From Belliella kenyensis (GTDB taxonomy: Bacteria > Bacteroidota > Bacteroidia > Cytophagales > Cyclobacteriaceae), in the NCBI RefSeq assembly GCF_022549675.1, contig NZ_JAKZGR010000001.1, forward strand, positions 186,001 through 250,000: a stretch of DNA of 64,000 nt, in the 5' to 3' direction. Below the pieces are notes generated by a model. That model saw only the letters and a list, made by a program, of their open reading frames with translations. It had not been told where the DNA came from and ran no database searches. A program made the position numbers and the translations under genes. This document shows positions 34,625 to 44,200 of this stretch, in pieces; positions within the stretch are counted from its first letter, which is position 1; every line of letters starts with the position of its first letter.

Positions 34625-36631
34625 GTGAAAGAACCAAAAACTTTACCTTTAGTATTAGATGAAGCATGGCTAGAGTCTTGTGCATCAGCTATCAGTGAGA
34701 GATATCAGAGATATTTAGAAGTAAAAAGTGCTATCGAGAATCATTCAGGTTCCATATTGGAATTTGCAAGAATTCATGAATACTATGGTATCCACTTTGA
34801 GAAATTGAGAAATGGATGGGTGTACCGGGAGTGGGCACCAGAAGCCCATAATTTGTTTTTTATGGGCGATTTTAATGGTTGGAATCGATATAGCCATCCG
34901 ATGAAAAGAAATCATAGGGGAGATTGGGAGATTTTCCTTCCTTATGAGGAGTACAAAGGGAGGCTTTCTCATGGTAGCAAGGTGAAAGTTCATATCGAAA
35001 ATCAAAAAGGCGCTTTTGATAGAATCCCCGCCTATATCAGAAGGGTAATACAAGATGAACAAACGCATGATTATGCGGGACAAGTGTGGTTTGGTCCTAA
35101 GTTCAAATGGTCGGACGGAAGTTTTGAGTTATTCAATGTCAAAAAGCAACCTTTAATTTATGAGTGTCATGTGGGTATGGCATCTGAGGCTCATAAAGTT
35201 GGGACTTATCTAGAGTTCGAAAAAGAAATCCTTCCTAGGATAAAGCAAGCAGGCTATAATGCGATACAACTTATGGCTGTGATGGAACACCCATATTATG
35301 GCTCATTTGGATATCATGTATCAAACTTCTTTGCTCCGAGCTCACGATTCGGTACACCAGAAGAGTTGAAAAGTCTAGTAAACACCGCCCATGAGATGGG
35401 TATAGCAGTGATCATGGATATAGTGCATTCTCATGCCGTGAAAAACATCAATGAAGGACTCAATGAATTTGATGGTAGTGATCATCAATATTTTCATGCA
35501 GGACCTAGAGGCTATCATGAAGGATGGGACTCCAAGCTTTTCAATTATGGCAAATGGGAAGTATTACAGTTTCTATTGAGCAATATTAGATACTGGCTAG
35601 AAGAATTTCACTTCGATGGGTTTAGGTTCGATGGTGTTACATCTATCATTTATAATCATCATGGAAATATCAGTTTTGATGATCCAATCAAATATTTTGA
35701 TGAAGGAGTAGACCAAGATGCCATTACGTATTTACAATTGGCTAATGCACTTATTCATGATTTGAACCCAGATAATATCATTATAGCAGAGGAAGTGAGT
35801 GGCATGCCCGGATTGAGTAGGCCCATTGAAGACGGAGGGATTGGATTTGATTTTAGACTAGCTATGGGTATACCTGATTTTTGGATCAAGACCTTAAAGC
35901 ATAAGCTAGATGAAGAGTGGGACATGTTTGAGCTATGGCATGAGCTTTCCAATAGACCTCAAAAAGAAAAGACAATAGCTTATGCAGAATCTCATGATCA
36001 AGCACTAGTAGGAGACAAGTCCATTGCTTTTTGGCTAATGGATAAGGAGATGTATTTCAATATGGGATTAGAAGATGAAAATCTTGTAATCGATAGAGGA
36101 CTGGCTCTACATAAAATGATCAGGTTAATTACCATTAGCCTTGGAGGTGAAGGATACCTCAATTTTATTGGGAATGAATTTGGGCATCCAGAATGGGTAG
36201 ACTTTCCTAGAGCTGGAAATAACTGGAGCTATCAATACGCTAGAAGACAATGGTCTCTTAGAGACAGTGAATCCCTGAAGTATAAATTTTTGGCTGATTT
36301 TGATCAGCAAATGATCCAAAAGGTCGATGACTTCAAAGTTTGTGCTGCGAGTCACGCCCAACAGTTGTTTTTGGAACCTCAAAAGAAAATTTTAGCATTT
36401 GAAAGAGCAGGGTTGATATTTATTTTTAATTTCCATCCATTTGAATCTCTATTTGGATTTGAAATACCAGTGAGCAAAAAGGGGAACTATCAAATCATCC
36501 TTCATACGGATGAAGAGGAATTTGGAGGATTTTCTAGATTAGATAAGTCGCTGAAATATAAGACAGAAAGTAATGCTACTTTAAAGTTATATTTACCTAG
36601 TAGGGTGGGAATGGTGCTGAGGAAAGTTTAA
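34625..36631 (+). CDS. 1,4-alpha-glucan branching enzyme, eukaryotic-type (GH13)
   Basis: A 668-residue GH13 enzyme with a GTG start. Residues about 65-160 are a CBM48-like beta-sandwich (GWVYREWAPEAHNLFFMGDFNGWN). The catalytic barrel has the nucleophile in FRFDGVTS (D336), the acid/base in IIAEEVSGMPG (E389) and the transition-state His-Asp in ESHDQALVGD. The FDGFRFDGVTSIIYNHHG-like and AEEVSGMP-like motifs match the eukaryotic-type branching enzymes rather than the enterobacterial GlgB. It forms alpha-1,6 branches in glycogen. No glgA or glgC gene is nearby. The small membrane protein and LacI gene are upstream. Confidence 0.9.
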   Translation: MKEPKTLPLVLDEAWLESCASAISERYQRYLEVKSAIENHSGSILEFARIHEYYGIHFEKLRNGWVYREWAPEAHNLFFMGDFNGWNRYSHPMKRNHRGDWEIFLPYEEYKGRLSHGSKVKVHIENQKGAFDRIPAYIRRVIQDEQTHDYAGQVWFGPKFKWSDGSFELFNVKKQPLIYECHVGMASEAHKVGTYLEFEKEILPRIKQAGYNAIQLMAVMEHPYYGSFGYHVSNFFAPSSRFGTPEELKSLVNTAHEMGIAVIMDIVHSHAVKNINEGLNEFDGSDHQYFHAGPRGYHEGWDSKLFNYGKWEVLQFLLSNIRYWLEEFHFDGFRFDGVTSIIYNHHGNISFDDPIKYFDEGVDQDAITYLQLANALIHDLNPDNIIIAEEVSGMPGLSRPIEDGGIGFDFRLAMGIPDFWIKTLKHKLDEEWDMFELWHELSNRPQKEKTIAYAESHDQALVGDKSIAFWLMDKEMYFNMGLEDENLVIDRGLALHKMIRLITISLGGEGYLNFIGNEFGHPEWVDFPRAGNNWSYQYARRQWSLRDSESLKYKFLADFDQQMIQKVDDFKVCAASHAQQLFLEPQKKILAFERAGLIFIFNFHPFESLFGFEIPVSKKGNYQIILHTDEEEFGGFSRLDKSLKYKTESNATLKLYLPSRVGMVLRKV

Positions 36632-36661
36632 GTATCATGGAAGCTTTTGTGAAAATAGGAT

Positions 36662-36702
36662 CATTGAGAATTTGCTTTGCAAAAGCTGTCAAGTTCTCAA
36701 TG
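36662..36702. terminator. Bidirectional terminator-like hairpin
   Basis: Nine-base inverted repeat CATTGAGAA (36662-36670) / TTCTCAATG (36694-36702) in the 75 bases between the convergent branching enzyme and acetyltransferase genes. It is followed by an AT-rich stretch. Probably serves both genes. Confidence 0.5.
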
Positions 36703-36706
36703 TATT

Positions 36707-37210
36707 TTATATTATAGGCATTTCCATGACGATATCATCCATCACATATCCATTCCCAATATCAATAACTTCACGTTTGGTCTCTTTAAATCCAATAGCC
36801 TTATAGGCTGCGATTGCCTTTGTATTATTGACATTTACATTGAGGTATATCAATACTGAATGATTTATTCTTGCATGGGTAATGACTTCATTGATTAGCA
36901 TTCTACCCAGGCCTTTTCCTTGCGCTTCTGGCATCAAGTATATTTTGTGAATTTTGGTCTTGCCGTGATGTTGACCGTCTGATTGATATACACAAAATCC
37001 CAAATTGTCTGAACCTTCTTTGGCGATCAAAAAAACATGAGCTTCACTGTGAAATTGATACTTTAACTTTTCTAAATCATACATCATGGTCATCATATAG
37101 CTAATCTGGTCCTTTGAAAGAATGGCATCAAATGTTCTAGGCCATATGATGTCAGCCATTTCCTGAATTGATATTAACTCATGTTCTTGAGCAGTATTAA
37201 TCTCTATCAT
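36707..37210 (-). CDS. GNAT-family N-acetyltransferase
   Basis: A 167-residue acetyltransferase. The GNAT core is clear: the KIYLMPEAQGKGLGRMLINEV block, which holds the acetyl-CoA binding loop (Q-G-K-G-L-G), followed by VLIYLNVNVNNTKAIAAYKAIGF. The ATG at 37210 (MIEINTAQEHE) begins the domain; an upstream in-frame ATG at 37294 adds 28 residues without similarity. The substrate cannot be told from sequence. It is convergent with the branching enzyme and divergent from the ArfB-like gene. Confidence 0.88.
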   Translation of the reverse strand: MIEINTAQEHELISIQEMADIIWPRTFDAILSKDQISYMMTMMYDLEKLKYQFHSEAHVFLIAKEGSDNLGFCVYQSDGQHHGKTKIHKIYLMPEAQGKGLGRMLINEVITHARINHSVLIYLNVNVNNTKAIAAYKAIGFKETKREVIDIGNGYVMDDIVMEMPII

Positions 37211-37408
37211 GGGAATAAAATTAAAGATCTTTGTTTGAATAAGTGTGTTGACAAACACAGATTTTGATTCAGAAGTCTTTTTTTTGTTGAGCAAATCATG
37301 ATTTCTAATGAAAAAACGATAGTCACAAATCTCAATAAGGTATTCGAATCTTGACGTGTGTTTCTAATAAATATAAAGAAAAGTTACCTTTATCTAAAGA
37401 AGAGGAAA

Positions 37409-37834
37409 ATGATGATGTCTATAAGTCAAAAAATTAAATTTCAGGTTTTCAATGCAGAACTTGAGTTTCAAGCTTCAAGAAGCAGTGGACCAGGAGGTCA
37501 AAATGTAAACAAAGTAAATTCTAAAGTTCAACTATTTTTTCATATCGAAAAGTCACAATTTCTTACAGAAGAAGAAATGCAAACTTTGTTGGAAAAATGG
37601 GGCAATAAAATCGATAGTGAAGGGAAAATTATGTTCCTAAGTCAAGAGAAGAGATCTCAGATACAGAACAAAGAACAAGCAATCAAGAAGTTTTATGATG
37701 CTTTATCAAAAGCATTCGAGAAAAAGAAAATAAGAAAAGCTACAAAACCAAAAAAGTCAGCCATCGAAGCTCGGATCAAAGCTAAAAAATTCAAAGGAGA
37801 AAAAAAGCAAAATAGGGGAAAGGTGAATTGGTGA
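37409..37834 (+). CDS. arfB: ArfB/YaeJ-like peptidyl-tRNA hydrolase (release factor family)
   Basis: A 141-residue protein with the release-factor domain I core SSGPGGQNVNKVNSKV. The GGQ motif hydrolyses peptidyl-tRNA. The C-terminus is a basic tail (KKIRKATKPKKS, KAKKFKGEKKQNRGK) that in ArfB enters the empty mRNA channel of stalled ribosomes. No stop-codon recognition domain is present, so this is a rescue factor rather than RF1 or RF2. An AGAGGA purine stretch just before the ATG at 37409 (three consecutive ATGs) is one of few plausible ribosome binding sites in this window. Confidence 0.9.
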   Translation: MMMSISQKIKFQVFNAELEFQASRSSGPGGQNVNKVNSKVQLFFHIEKSQFLTEEEMQTLLEKWGNKIDSEGKIMFLSQEKRSQIQNKEQAIKKFYDALSKAFEKKKIRKATKPKKSAIEARIKAKKFKGEKKQNRGKVNW

Positions 37835-37908
37835 GAGCTTCAAGGTAATGAGGACATTGTATTGAGAAATTGAAATTATACAAAATTTGCTTTTATATTT
37901 GTCAAGTT

Positions 37909-38586
37909 ATGAAAGTATTAATAGTTGAAGATGAGATAGAAATAGCTAGAGGGATTCAAAGCTACTTTAAAGACTCTCCAATGGTCATGGAGGCAGTCTC
38001 AAATGTCAGGGATGCTTCAGATAAAATCAATCTTTACAACTATGATTGTATACTTTTAGATATTGGCCTACCAGATGGGACAGGATTTGAAATTTTAGAA
38101 GAAATCAAAAGGTTGAAAAAAACGGATAGTGTGATCATTATCTCAGCCAAAAATTCACTTGAAGATAAATTGAAAGGGTTGGAAATCGGAGCAGATGATT
38201 TTTTGACTAAACCATTTTATATGGCAGAACTGGCCATGAGGATCACGGCGGTCACCAGAAGAAAATCTTTTGATGGAAATAATGTGGTAGAATCTGGTGG
38301 ATTACACTTGAATCTGATCAAAAATTCAGTTCATTATAATGATATAGAAGTTGAGCTGACACCTAGGGAATTTCGCTTGCTACGCTTGTTCCTTTCTTCC
38401 AAAGAAAGGGTTCTTTCTAAGACCGCTATTGCTGATCACCTGCTTGGTGAGCAAGTTGACTTTGTAGATGGGGATAAGTTAGTATATGCACATATCAAAA
38501 ATTTGAAGAAAAAATTGCAGACAGTCGGTTGTCCTGATTATATCAAAACCGTCTATGGGACTGGTTATAAATTTTGTTTAGATTGA
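37909..38586 (+). CDS. OmpR-family response regulator
   Basis: A 225-residue regulator. The receiver domain begins MKVLIVEDE, with the phosphorylated aspartate in LLDIGLPDG (D51) and the conserved Lys in FLTKPFY. The C-terminal winged helix is of OmpR/PhoB type (ELTPREFRLLRLFLSS, then KLVYAHIKNLKKKL and TVYGTGYKF). The ATG at 37909 is chosen. The histidine kinase gene follows after 16 bases; the TonB receptor operon is next, so it is the likely target. Confidence 0.93.
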   Translation: MKVLIVEDEIEIARGIQSYFKDSPMVMEAVSNVRDASDKINLYNYDCILLDIGLPDGTGFEILEEIKRLKKTDSVIIISAKNSLEDKLKGLEIGADDFLTKPFYMAELAMRITAVTRRKSFDGNNVVESGGLHLNLIKNSVHYNDIEVELTPREFRLLRLFLSSKERVLSKTAIADHLLGEQVDFVDGDKLVYAHIKNLKKKLQTVGCPDYIKTVYGTGYKFCLD

Positions 38587-38602
38587 CTGAATCGTAATTT
38601 TC

Positions 38603-39892
38603 ATGAAGCTTTTAAATAAATCATTAAAACCATTTACACTACTTACCTTTGTTTTACTAATAATCAGTATACCTCTATTTTATTTTGTAGTGCTGTACAT
38701 TTATATAGTAGATGCGGATCAGACCTTGGCTTCAAAAAAAGTCCGAATAGAGGATCAGTTGAACCATTTGTACAAAATTCCAAAAACAGCTATTTTAAGA
38801 ATAAGACTACTTAATGAGCTCGATATAGGCTATCAAATTTATGATTTGGATACCATGTCGTACCAATCAGAAGGAGATCGATTTTATACTGCTGAGCGTT
38901 TTGATCAATATAGCAACTCCATAAAGCCTTATCGATATCTAGAATCTGAACTCGATATTTTTGGAAATAGATATCTACTCAAGGCAGAAGTAGACATGGA
39001 AGAATATTTTGATGTGATTCCATATACCACCATCGTGGCAAGTATATTTTTTCTTCTCATTCTGATCGGTTATTACATGATCAATAGGTTTGTAGCCAGA
39101 AAAGTATGGAAGCCATTCTACAAAATTTTGAATGAACTCTCAAGTTTAAAGATACAAAATGGAGAAAAATTGAGTCCTATAGATTCAGACATTGATGAAT
39201 TTATAAAACTTTCTGACAACCTACTGTATTTCACCAATAGAAGCTATTCGGCATACAACCAACAGAAAGAGTTTACAGAAAATGCAGCCCATGAATTGCA
39301 AACGCCTTTAGCCATCATACAAAGTAAAGCTGAATTACTACTGCAAACTGAGTTGACCGAAAGTCAGCATGAATATCTCAGTCAAATCAATCTGGCAGTC
39401 AGTAGAATGAAAAGATTGAATAAGAACTTATTGATGCTTGCCAAGATTGAAAACAAACAATTTATAGTCAATGAAAAATTAAATTTATCAGCGATACTTT
39501 TGGAAACTATAGACTTGTATCAGTCAAGTTTTGATACCAAATCTATACGGGTATATACAGAAATCGACGAAGAGATATACATCAAGGGAAATAGAGCATT
39601 GATCGAAACCCTTATCAATAGTCTATTGACAAATGCAATATCTCATAACCTGAACCATGGAAGGATGAATTTGATATTGAATAGGAAAAATTTATTGATT
39701 CAAAATTCCGGAAAGTTGACTGCTTTAGATGGTGAAAAGATTTTCAAAAGATTCAATAAAGACAATAAAAGTTTTTCTGGCAGTGGATTGGGGTTGGCCA
39801 TATGCAAAGAAATTGTGATTCTTCATGATTTCAAAATCAAGTATAAATACATCAATGGGCTTCATTCTTTCAAGCTATGGGATTTTGAATAA
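38603..39892 (+). CDS. Sensor histidine kinase
   Basis: A 429-residue membrane kinase. Membrane segment 1 spans residues about 12-36 and segment 2 about 138-160, enclosing a periplasmic sensor of about 100 residues. The phosphoacceptor H230 is in ENAAHELQTPLAI (HisKA). The ATP-binding domain is short at its N box but has the GSGLGLAICKEI G-box. No clear HAMP domain is seen between the second segment and HisKA. It is paired with the upstream response regulator and lies 130 bases upstream of the TonB receptor gene; the signal is unknown. Confidence 0.92.
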   Translation: MKLLNKSLKPFTLLTFVLLIISIPLFYFVVLYIYIVDADQTLASKKVRIEDQLNHLYKIPKTAILRIRLLNELDIGYQIYDLDTMSYQSEGDRFYTAERFDQYSNSIKPYRYLESELDIFGNRYLLKAEVDMEEYFDVIPYTTIVASIFFLLILIGYYMINRFVARKVWKPFYKILNELSSLKIQNGEKLSPIDSDIDEFIKLSDNLLYFTNRSYSAYNQQKEFTENAAHELQTPLAIIQSKAELLLQTELTESQHEYLSQINLAVSRMKRLNKNLLMLAKIENKQFIVNEKLNLSAILLETIDLYQSSFDTKSIRVYTEIDEEIYIKGNRALIETLINSLLTNAISHNLNHGRMNLILNRKNLLIQNSGKLTALDGEKIFKRFNKDNKSFSGSGLGLAICKEIVILHDFKIKYKYINGLHSFKLWDFE

Positions 39893-40022
39893 ACTATTAA
39901 TTTCAAAATTTAAATTTACTTCACTTGAATCGTACAATATTAAGATCAAGATTTAATGATTTTTTTCAACTTCTAATTTTATTCTAAATTGATTTTGATA
40001 TTTAGGGCGTCTTATAAGTTGA

Positions 40023-42782
40023 ATGAAACGGCACCCTATGATTAAACTTCTACAAATAGCTTTAATACTCACTTTACTCAACATTTCTAGTGCCTTTTCT
40101 CAACAATATATCATAAAAGGAAAAGTTACTGATGCTGGCTCTAAAGAGACGCTTCCATATGTCACAGTGATGGCTGGTCAAAATGTCTATGCTTTGACTG
40201 ATGATAATGGAAGATATGAGATAAAGATTAATTCTAATGTTGCTCGTACCATAACCTTGACAGTTCGTTTGGTTGGGAAGAAAACTGAGCGGTATGAGCT
40301 GGAATTGAACCCCAGTCAAATGGTTGTCCAAAAAGATGTCGTATTACAAGACAATGACAATTACATGTCAGAAGTGGTCGTTACTGCGAAACGAGACGAT
40401 GACAATGTATCTGTGTCAGCATTCAAATTGGGCAAAGAAGTCATAGATCAGTCTCAAGCCAATAGTTTGGCAGAACTCCTACAGTTGATTCCAGGACAAG
40501 GTATCCAAAATCCAGATCTTCAAAGTGGACAAACGATAAATTTCCGCTCGGCCAACTCGGGTCAATCATCTTTGAATAATTCATTTGGGATATCCATAGT
40601 GATGAATGACAATCAATTGAACAACAATGCCAATATGCAGGGAAGAAATCCTACTCAAACTGGAAACTTCAGTAGTTTAGGTGGTGGAACAGGTTTTCGA
40701 AACAGTAGTTTTGAAGGTGGAGAAAATCCTGCGGGAGGTTTTGACTTGAGGCAAATTGCAGTTGGTAATATTGAGTCAATCGAAGTGATCCAAGGGGTAG
40801 CCTCCGCAAAGTATGGAGACTTATCCAATGGAGCTGTGATCATAGAAACATCTGCTGGAAAATCTCCAATTAACGTATCGATTAGACAAGCGCGTGCTGA
40901 CCAGAACTTTCAAGTATCAAAAGGATTTCAGCTATCCGATAACCATTCTATACATGCAAATATCGACTATCTATATAGCAGACCAAACCTTCGAGATGAA
41001 GTCAAATCATTCAAAAGAATAGGTGGTGGATTGATGTGGAGTGCTTTTATCGGTAAGAATAAGCTGATCAAAAATACCCTTGATTTAAGATACAATACTA
41101 CTTTGGATGATTTCCGAATAGATCCAGATTTTGCTTCTGAAAGAATTGTATACTATGAAAGAAGAGGACAGACAATCTCAAATAGAACCTTTTTCAATTT
41201 GAAATCATTAGTTTTCGATAATTTCAAAGTTAATTTTTCTTATAATGGTAGCTATGACTATGCCTTTACAGAGCAATTTGTAAATCCAGGAGTACTTCCA
41301 GTGACGGGATTTTTGGGATTAGGTATCAATGAAGGTACTTATCACCCCTCTTCCTATTTGACTACGAGAGCTATCGAGGGTAGGCCATTAAATCTATCTA
41401 GTCGAATCGATTTTGAAAAGGTATTGGGGAATAACAAAACGAGTCATAACATCTCATACGGAGCGTCCTATAGATTTGATGGTAATTTTGGTGCTGGAAG
41501 GATTTTTGATCCTACTAGACCTCTGAGGACATCAGGTTCAATTTCCCAATTTGGAAATGAAAGACCTTTGAGTTTTCGGGAGACAAATCCTTTTATGGAG
41601 CAGTTTGGCCTATATGTAGAAGATAGAATTTCAGGTAACTTATTTTCTAGGGCTTATAAGTTTACTGCGGGCTTGAGATTGGACAATCAAGTCGGTAATT
41701 GGAGCTATTCACCCAGAATCAATGCTAGCTATAAAGTTAGCGAAGACTTGCTTATTTATGGGGGATTTGGACTGTCATTCAAAGCTCCAGGTCTAATTCA
41801 CCTATTTCCAGGTCCACAATTTCAAGATATTCCATTGATCAACTATTTCAATGGTAGAGAAGCTGAATCTCTCTTTCTGGTATATACCTATCAGCGTCCA
41901 AATGATGCAAGTCAATTGAGGCCTATGAGTACTAGGCAAAGAGAAATTGGCCTAAAGTATAAAAAGGGCATTTTTGATCTAGGAGCTACAGCTTTTTTGA
42001 ACAACTCCAATAATGGGTTTTCTGTAAATATTAATTGGGTTCCTCTTGACATTCCTGTATATGAGATTACTGAGCTGAGAGAAAATCAAAAGCCAATCTA
42101 TCAACCTACTTCCGAATCAAGAAGATATGCTGTAGCTCAAAGATCTATACTCAACAGGTCAAATGATAAAAGTTATGGATTTGAATTTTTGTTTTCTACT
42201 GAGAAAATAGAGTCAATCAATTCATCATTTCAATTTATGATGACTTACTACGACAGTTATTTTTTTACTGATGCTCTTCAATATCAACAGAGAACCAATT
42301 ATCAATTGGGAGATCCGTTTTGGTTTGCTGTATATGGTGGTACCCAAAGTCAGAGTGGTAATGCTAAAGGTATGTTTACAATCAATCACCATATTTCAAA
42401 GCTAGGCTTGATCATGGCTTTGAGAGGAGAGGTGTTTTTGTATAATTATATCAGGTCTTTTCCTTCCACGGATAGGGCAGTTGGCTACTTGGATGAGAAC
42501 TTGGAATACTTCGAAATCCCTGAAAATGAAAGGGACAATTCAATCTACGATGTAATGAGTAGGACAGAACAAAGAGGACAATATTTTAGAGAACCAAAAT
42601 TTGTCTACTACAACGCACATTTTAACATGAGCAAAAATCTAGGTAAAGGAGTAAGGTTTACATTTTTTGCCAATAACTTCCTGAACATTAGACCAGAAAA
42701 TCTTGATCGAACAACAGGGGTTTTCCTTGGACTACTCAATCAAGATCCATATTTCGGACTTGAATTAAAATTCACTTATTAA
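40023..42782 (+). CDS. TonB-dependent receptor with carboxypeptidase-like regulatory domain
   Basis: A 919-residue outer membrane transporter. After a signal peptide (ISSAFSQ) there is a CarboxypepD_reg-like domain (KGKVTDAGSKETLPYVTV, residues about 31-110). A plug domain follows (VVVTAKRD, LAELLQLIPGQGIQ, NGAVIIETSAG) and then a long beta-barrel ending in an aromatic residue (LELKFTY). It imports a ligand energised by TonB. The DUF4876 lipoprotein begins 16 bases later and would be its partner. Substrate is not determinable, but the di-haem peroxidase in the same run hints at metal or redox chemistry. Confidence 0.93.
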   Translation: MKRHPMIKLLQIALILTLLNISSAFSQQYIIKGKVTDAGSKETLPYVTVMAGQNVYALTDDNGRYEIKINSNVARTITLTVRLVGKKTERYELELNPSQMVVQKDVVLQDNDNYMSEVVVTAKRDDDNVSVSAFKLGKEVIDQSQANSLAELLQLIPGQGIQNPDLQSGQTINFRSANSGQSSLNNSFGISIVMNDNQLNNNANMQGRNPTQTGNFSSLGGGTGFRNSSFEGGENPAGGFDLRQIAVGNIESIEVIQGVASAKYGDLSNGAVIIETSAGKSPINVSIRQARADQNFQVSKGFQLSDNHSIHANIDYLYSRPNLRDEVKSFKRIGGGLMWSAFIGKNKLIKNTLDLRYNTTLDDFRIDPDFASERIVYYERRGQTISNRTFFNLKSLVFDNFKVNFSYNGSYDYAFTEQFVNPGVLPVTGFLGLGINEGTYHPSSYLTTRAIEGRPLNLSSRIDFEKVLGNNKTSHNISYGASYRFDGNFGAGRIFDPTRPLRTSGSISQFGNERPLSFRETNPFMEQFGLYVEDRISGNLFSRAYKFTAGLRLDNQVGNWSYSPRINASYKVSEDLLIYGGFGLSFKAPGLIHLFPGPQFQDIPLINYFNGREAESLFLVYTYQRPNDASQLRPMSTRQREIGLKYKKGIFDLGATAFLNNSNNGFSVNINWVPLDIPVYEITELRENQKPIYQPTSESRRYAVAQRSILNRSNDKSYGFEFLFSTEKIESINSSFQFMMTYYDSYFFTDALQYQQRTNYQLGDPFWFAVYGGTQSQSGNAKGMFTINHHISKLGLIMALRGEVFLYNYIRSFPSTDRAVGYLDENLEYFEIPENERDNSIYDVMSRTEQRGQYFREPKFVYYNAHFNMSKNLGKGVRFTFFANNFLNIRPENLDRTTGVFLGLLNQDPYFGLELKFTY

Positions 42783-42798
42783 CTTAAACAAATAAATT

Positions 42799-44115
42799 AT
42801 GAAGCAATTCTTTTCTAAATTTTCCTTTTTTGGACTCATTCTAATAGCTATCGCATGTGGCGAGCGTGATGATACACCCCGAGTGGAACCAACTAATGTG
42901 ACCATCCAAACTACTTATAGCGATGATTTTGATAATAAACCAGCTTCATCGGTTACTGTAAGTATTAGAAATACTACTTCACAGCAAGTATTCGAAGGAG
43001 TGACTGGTGCAGATGGAACGTTGTTGCTAGAATCAGTTCCAAGTGGTCTATATGATATCACTGGCACGATTACGATGAGTTCTGAAGCATTCTTTAGCTT
43101 TGCTGGATATCTTCCTGATGGAGATGAAGTAGTATTCAATGCCAACATGACTGCTGTTCAAATCAATCCCAATGCATCTTCATTTGTACTAGAGCTAGTT
43201 TCTGGTAGATTAGGAAGCTTAGTCATCAAGCAAGTGTATTTCGCTGGATCTGATAGGGTAGATGGTGCTCAGTTTAGAGATCAATTTATTGAAATTTTCA
43301 ATAATTCTACAGAAGTGCAGTATATGGATGGTTTGTATATCATGGGTATAGCTGGTAGAAATTCCAATACACCTGCTGACTTTACACTTCCAAATGGTCA
43401 GTGGGATTGGTCAAAATCAGTGGGTATGTCAGCGACTGGAGATCCAAACAATGACTATGTATATCCAAAATGGCTTTTCCAATTCCCTGGTTCTGGACAG
43501 CAATATCCAGTTCAACCTGGTAAAAGTGTAGTTTTAGCCAGCACTGCCCTAAATCACAAAGCTCCTTTCACTGGGAATAATGGAACTACTATTTCTGTAA
43601 ACAATCCTGATCTGACGGTAGATCTAAGTGGTGCAGATTTTGAAGTTTATCTGGGCAATGACGTGCCTCAGCCTTTGGCATCAGACCTTGATAATCCAAA
43701 TGTTCCAAATATGCTAAACATTCTCTGGATGGGTACTGATTTGATCCTTGACAATAATGGACGTGAAGCAATAGTTCTGATTCAAAGCGATGTTGACATT
43801 AGAACATTCCCTAGGTATCCTACTCCTAATACAACAACGATTGGAAATAATACAGTTCTAAGACATCAAGTACCAAAATCATTGGTGATAGATGGCGTAG
43901 AAGGCCAGCCTTCCCCAACCAATCAAGTCCCTAAAATGCTCCCTAACGATATTGATGCTGGTTTCTTCTATGTGCCTGGTGGTGCATGGTCATCAGAAGC
44001 TGGTATCAGATTGACCGCAAACTCATTTGGTGATAGAAAAGTATTGAAGGATTCTAACAACTCTGAGAATGATTTCGGTGCTAAAAAAGCTAATCCAAGA
44101 GGATTTCTTGATTAA
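42799..44115 (+). CDS. DUF4876-family lipoprotein
   Basis: A 438-residue lipoprotein. The signal ends in a lipobox-like cysteine (LIAIACGERDD, C20). The N-terminal region is an Ig-like/carboxypeptidase regulatory-like domain (SVTVSIRNTTSQQVFEGVTGADG) and the rest matches the DUF4876 family (GSLVIKQVYFAGS, FIEIFNNSTEVQYMDGLYI). In Bacteroidota such proteins are encoded beside TonB receptors. It probably sits on the outer surface and helps capture the ligand. A strong hairpin terminator follows it. Confidence 0.88.
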   Translation: MKQFFSKFSFFGLILIAIACGERDDTPRVEPTNVTIQTTYSDDFDNKPASSVTVSIRNTTSQQVFEGVTGADGTLLLESVPSGLYDITGTITMSSEAFFSFAGYLPDGDEVVFNANMTAVQINPNASSFVLELVSGRLGSLVIKQVYFAGSDRVDGAQFRDQFIEIFNNSTEVQYMDGLYIMGIAGRNSNTPADFTLPNGQWDWSKSVGMSATGDPNNDYVYPKWLFQFPGSGQQYPVQPGKSVVLASTALNHKAPFTGNNGTTISVNNPDLTVDLSGADFEVYLGNDVPQPLASDLDNPNVPNMLNILWMGTDLILDNNGREAIVLIQSDVDIRTFPRYPTPNTTTIGNNTVLRHQVPKSLVIDGVEGQPSPTNQVPKMLPNDIDAGFFYVPGGAWSSEAGIRLTANSFGDRKVLKDSNNSENDFGAKKANPRGFLD

Positions 44116-44126
44116 AAATAATGTAA

Positions 44127-44158
44127 AAATTGAGGGAAGAAGATCCTTCCCTCAATTT
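44127..44158 (+). terminator. Strong hairpin between DUF4876 and DUF6850 genes
   Basis: Perfect 13-base inverted repeat AAATTGAGGGAAG (44127-44139) / CTTCCCTCAATTT (44146-44158) with a 6-base loop. It lies within the same-strand gene run, so it may be a partial terminator that lowers expression of the downstream barrel and peroxidase genes, or the end of the first transcript. Confidence 0.75.
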
Positions 44159-44200
44159 CTATGATTCTTGTTTCCTTCTAGTTAGGACCAGTCTTTAAGT

